This document shows, one piece after another, positions 62,833 to 64,000 of a stretch of 64,000 nucleotides of DNA (within the stretch, counting starts at the first letter, position 1; each line of letters starts with the position of its first letter). The DNA lies in the NCBI RefSeq assembly GCF_004114915.1, contig NZ_CP022219.1, positions 6,292,501-6,356,500 on the forward strand, written 5' to 3'. Made by a program: the position numbers and the translations under genes. The notes beneath the pieces are model-generated. The model did not search any database. It was not told the DNA's origin and worked only from the letters and a program-made list of their open reading frames with translations. The DNA is from Bradyrhizobium guangxiense (GTDB taxonomy: Bacteria > Pseudomonadota > Alphaproteobacteria > Rhizobiales > Xanthobacteraceae).

Positions 62833-63891
62833 ATGAAACAACTGCGTAACAACGTCATCCGCGCCGGGCTGGGAGCACTCTATTTCAGCGGGGCACACCA
62901 TCTGCTGCGCCCGCTTTTGTCGGGCGTCGGCGCCATTTTCATGCTGCACCACGTGCGGCCGGCCCGACAGGCCGCGTTCCAGCCGAACCGGCATCTCGAG
63001 GTCACGCCCGAATTCCTGCGCGCCACGCTATGCCATTTGCGCTCGCGTGACATCGACATCGTCACCATGGACGAGCTGCATCAGCGGCTGGTGCAGGGCC
63101 GCTTCGACCGCCGCTTCGCCGCCTTCACCTTCGACGACGGCTATCGCGACAATCTGGACTTTGCGCTGCCGGTTCTGCGCGAATTCGACGCGCCGCTGAC
63201 GGTCTATGTCGCGAGCGATTTTGCCGAAGGTACCGGACGGCTGTGGTGGGCGGCGCTGGAGGCGGTGATTGCCAAGGCCGCGCAGATCGACATCAAGATC
63301 GGCCATTCCGCGCTGCAGCTCGATGCGACGACGCCCGCAGCCAAGCAGGCGGCGTTCGACCGCCTGCACGACTGGCTGCGCGCGCTGCCGGGCGAGCACG
63401 ACCTCAAGCGGGAGATCGAGGCGCTCTGCGCGACGTATGACATCGACATGGCTGCGCTGTGCCGCAGCCTCTGCCTGTCCTGGGCCGAGCTGAAGTCCCT
63501 TGCCGCCGATCCGCTGGTCACGATCGGCGCGCATAGCGTCAGCCATTGCAACCTCGCCAAGCTGGCGGAAGACGACGCCGCGCAGGAGATGGCCATGAGC
63601 CGCGCGCGGATCGAGCAGGCGCTGCAGCGCCCCGTGCTGCACCTCGCTTATCCCTACGGCGACCGCGAGGCCGCGGGAATGCGCGAATTCGGCTTGGCAG
63701 CGACAGCGGGCTTCAAGACCGCGGTGACGACGCGGCCCGGCATGCTGTTCGCGGAGAATGCCAGCCAGATGACGGCGCTGCCGCGCGTCTCGCTCAACGG
63801 CAACTACCAGGATGCGCGAATCCTGCCGGTGTTGACCTCGGGCGCCGCGACCGCGATGTGGAACGGTTTCCGCCGGATCGCGGCGGCGTAG
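62833..63891 (+). CDS. NodB-type polysaccharide deacetylase
   Basis: A 352-residue polysaccharide deacetylase-family enzyme. The NodB motif 1 is 'AFTFDDGYRDNLDFALPVL' with D101-D102, and motif 2 is 'IGAHSVSHCNLAKL' with the H-x-x-x-H zinc site. The C-terminal part has 'LHLAYPYGDREAAGMREFG'. It removes acetyl or similar groups from a sugar polymer; the substrate is unknown. The N-terminus has a weak hydrophobic stretch but no clear signal peptide. It is divergent from the BON-OmpA gene with about 160 bp between. Confidence 0.9.
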   Translation: MKQLRNNVIRAGLGALYFSGAHHLLRPLLSGVGAIFMLHHVRPARQAAFQPNRHLEVTPEFLRATLCHLRSRDIDIVTMDELHQRLVQGRFDRRFAAFTFDDGYRDNLDFALPVLREFDAPLTVYVASDFAEGTGRLWWAALEAVIAKAAQIDIKIGHSALQLDATTPAAKQAAFDRLHDWLRALPGEHDLKREIEALCATYDIDMAALCRSLCLSWAELKSLAADPLVTIGAHSVSHCNLAKLAEDDAAQEMAMSRARIEQALQRPVLHLAYPYGDREAAGMREFGLAATAGFKTAVTTRPGMLFAENASQMTALPRVSLNGNYQDARILPVLTSGAATAMWNGFRRIAAA

Positions 63892-63899
63892 CTGCGCTC

Positions 63900-64000
63900 T
63901 GCGCTGTCGTCCCGGACAAGCGGGCGCAGATCCGGGACCCATACCGCGGAATCTATCCGTCTCCGTTGGTAGAAGTACCGAACGTCGAATCTTCGCCAAA
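63900..64000. repeat. intergenic repeat pair, copy 2 (window edge)
   Basis: GTCCCGGACAAGCG is at 63909-63922 and GGACCCATACCGCGGAATC at 63935-63953. Both recur at 49354-49367 and (reverse complement) 49448-49466. 'gtcccgga..tccgggac' forms an inverted repeat. The element continues beyond the window. Confidence 0.75.

Noticed and set aside
1..64000. CRISPR array, insertion sequence or prophage
   Set aside because: No regularly spaced direct repeats, transposase, integrase or phage structural gene was seen; the repeated elements are short palindromic intergenic units.

Overview
The window is a 64 kb chromosomal segment from a high-GC alphaproteobacterium, most likely Bradyrhizobium or a close relative. 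The support is GcrA, a SAM-II riboswitch ahead of metZ, a double-length dCTP deaminase, the phoR-pstSCAB-phoU-phoB order, and many short palindromic intergenic elements of rhizobial type. It reads as core genome: no transposase, integrase, phage gene or CRISPR array was seen. About 66 protein genes and one tRNA are supported; most of the long open frames opposite them are GC-driven shadows.

Layout. 0-9 kb: a partial DUF2865 gene, the PdeM phosphoesterase and DEXH helicase of the ligase-associated DNA-damage system, then an NTF2-like protein, RidA, a PHB-depolymerase-like esterase and a flavin dehydrogenase. 8.5-18.5 kb: a ClpP-like periplasmic protein, a SCO protein, an amino-acid-type binding protein, class I LysRS, alpha carbonic anhydrase, a LexA-like repressor that has lost its protease residues, DUF952-pyrD, and a MATE/MBL/DUF6460 group. 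18.7-23.9 kb: the other half of the ligase-associated system (ligase and exonuclease), a TPR-methyltransferase and a lone Tat-type binding protein. 23.9-32.6 kb: a LacI-headed sugar operon joining xylose isomerase and xylulokinase with a sugar ABC transporter, an aldo/keto reductase and a lactonase-type amidohydrolase.

32.7-44.3 kb: mixed metabolic and regulatory genes, including a methylguanine methyltransferase next to a cysteine-rich AraC regulator (Ada-like in parts), tRNA-Gly(CCC), a second MATE pump, a PAS protein next to an unrecognised 350-residue protein, dcd, and metZ behind a SAM-II riboswitch with a terminator/antiterminator layout. 44.4-47.5 kb: an OpgC acyltransferase operon with two SGNH-fold proteins, one of which lacks every catalytic block residue. 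47.7-52.7 kb: apaG, hslO, argF, argD, gcrA. 52.7-59.4 kb: the phosphate regulon, with a three-half-site Pho box before pstS. 59.5-64 kb: a flippase-like membrane protein, a BON-OmpA envelope protein with a small membrane partner, and a NodB-type deacetylase.

The strongest leads are the OpgC/SGNH/pseudo-SGNH operon, the riboswitch-terminator pair before metZ, the split DNA-repair cluster, the Ogt-AraC pair, and the two-route sugar operon. Domain names come from recognising motifs by eye; no database search was run.
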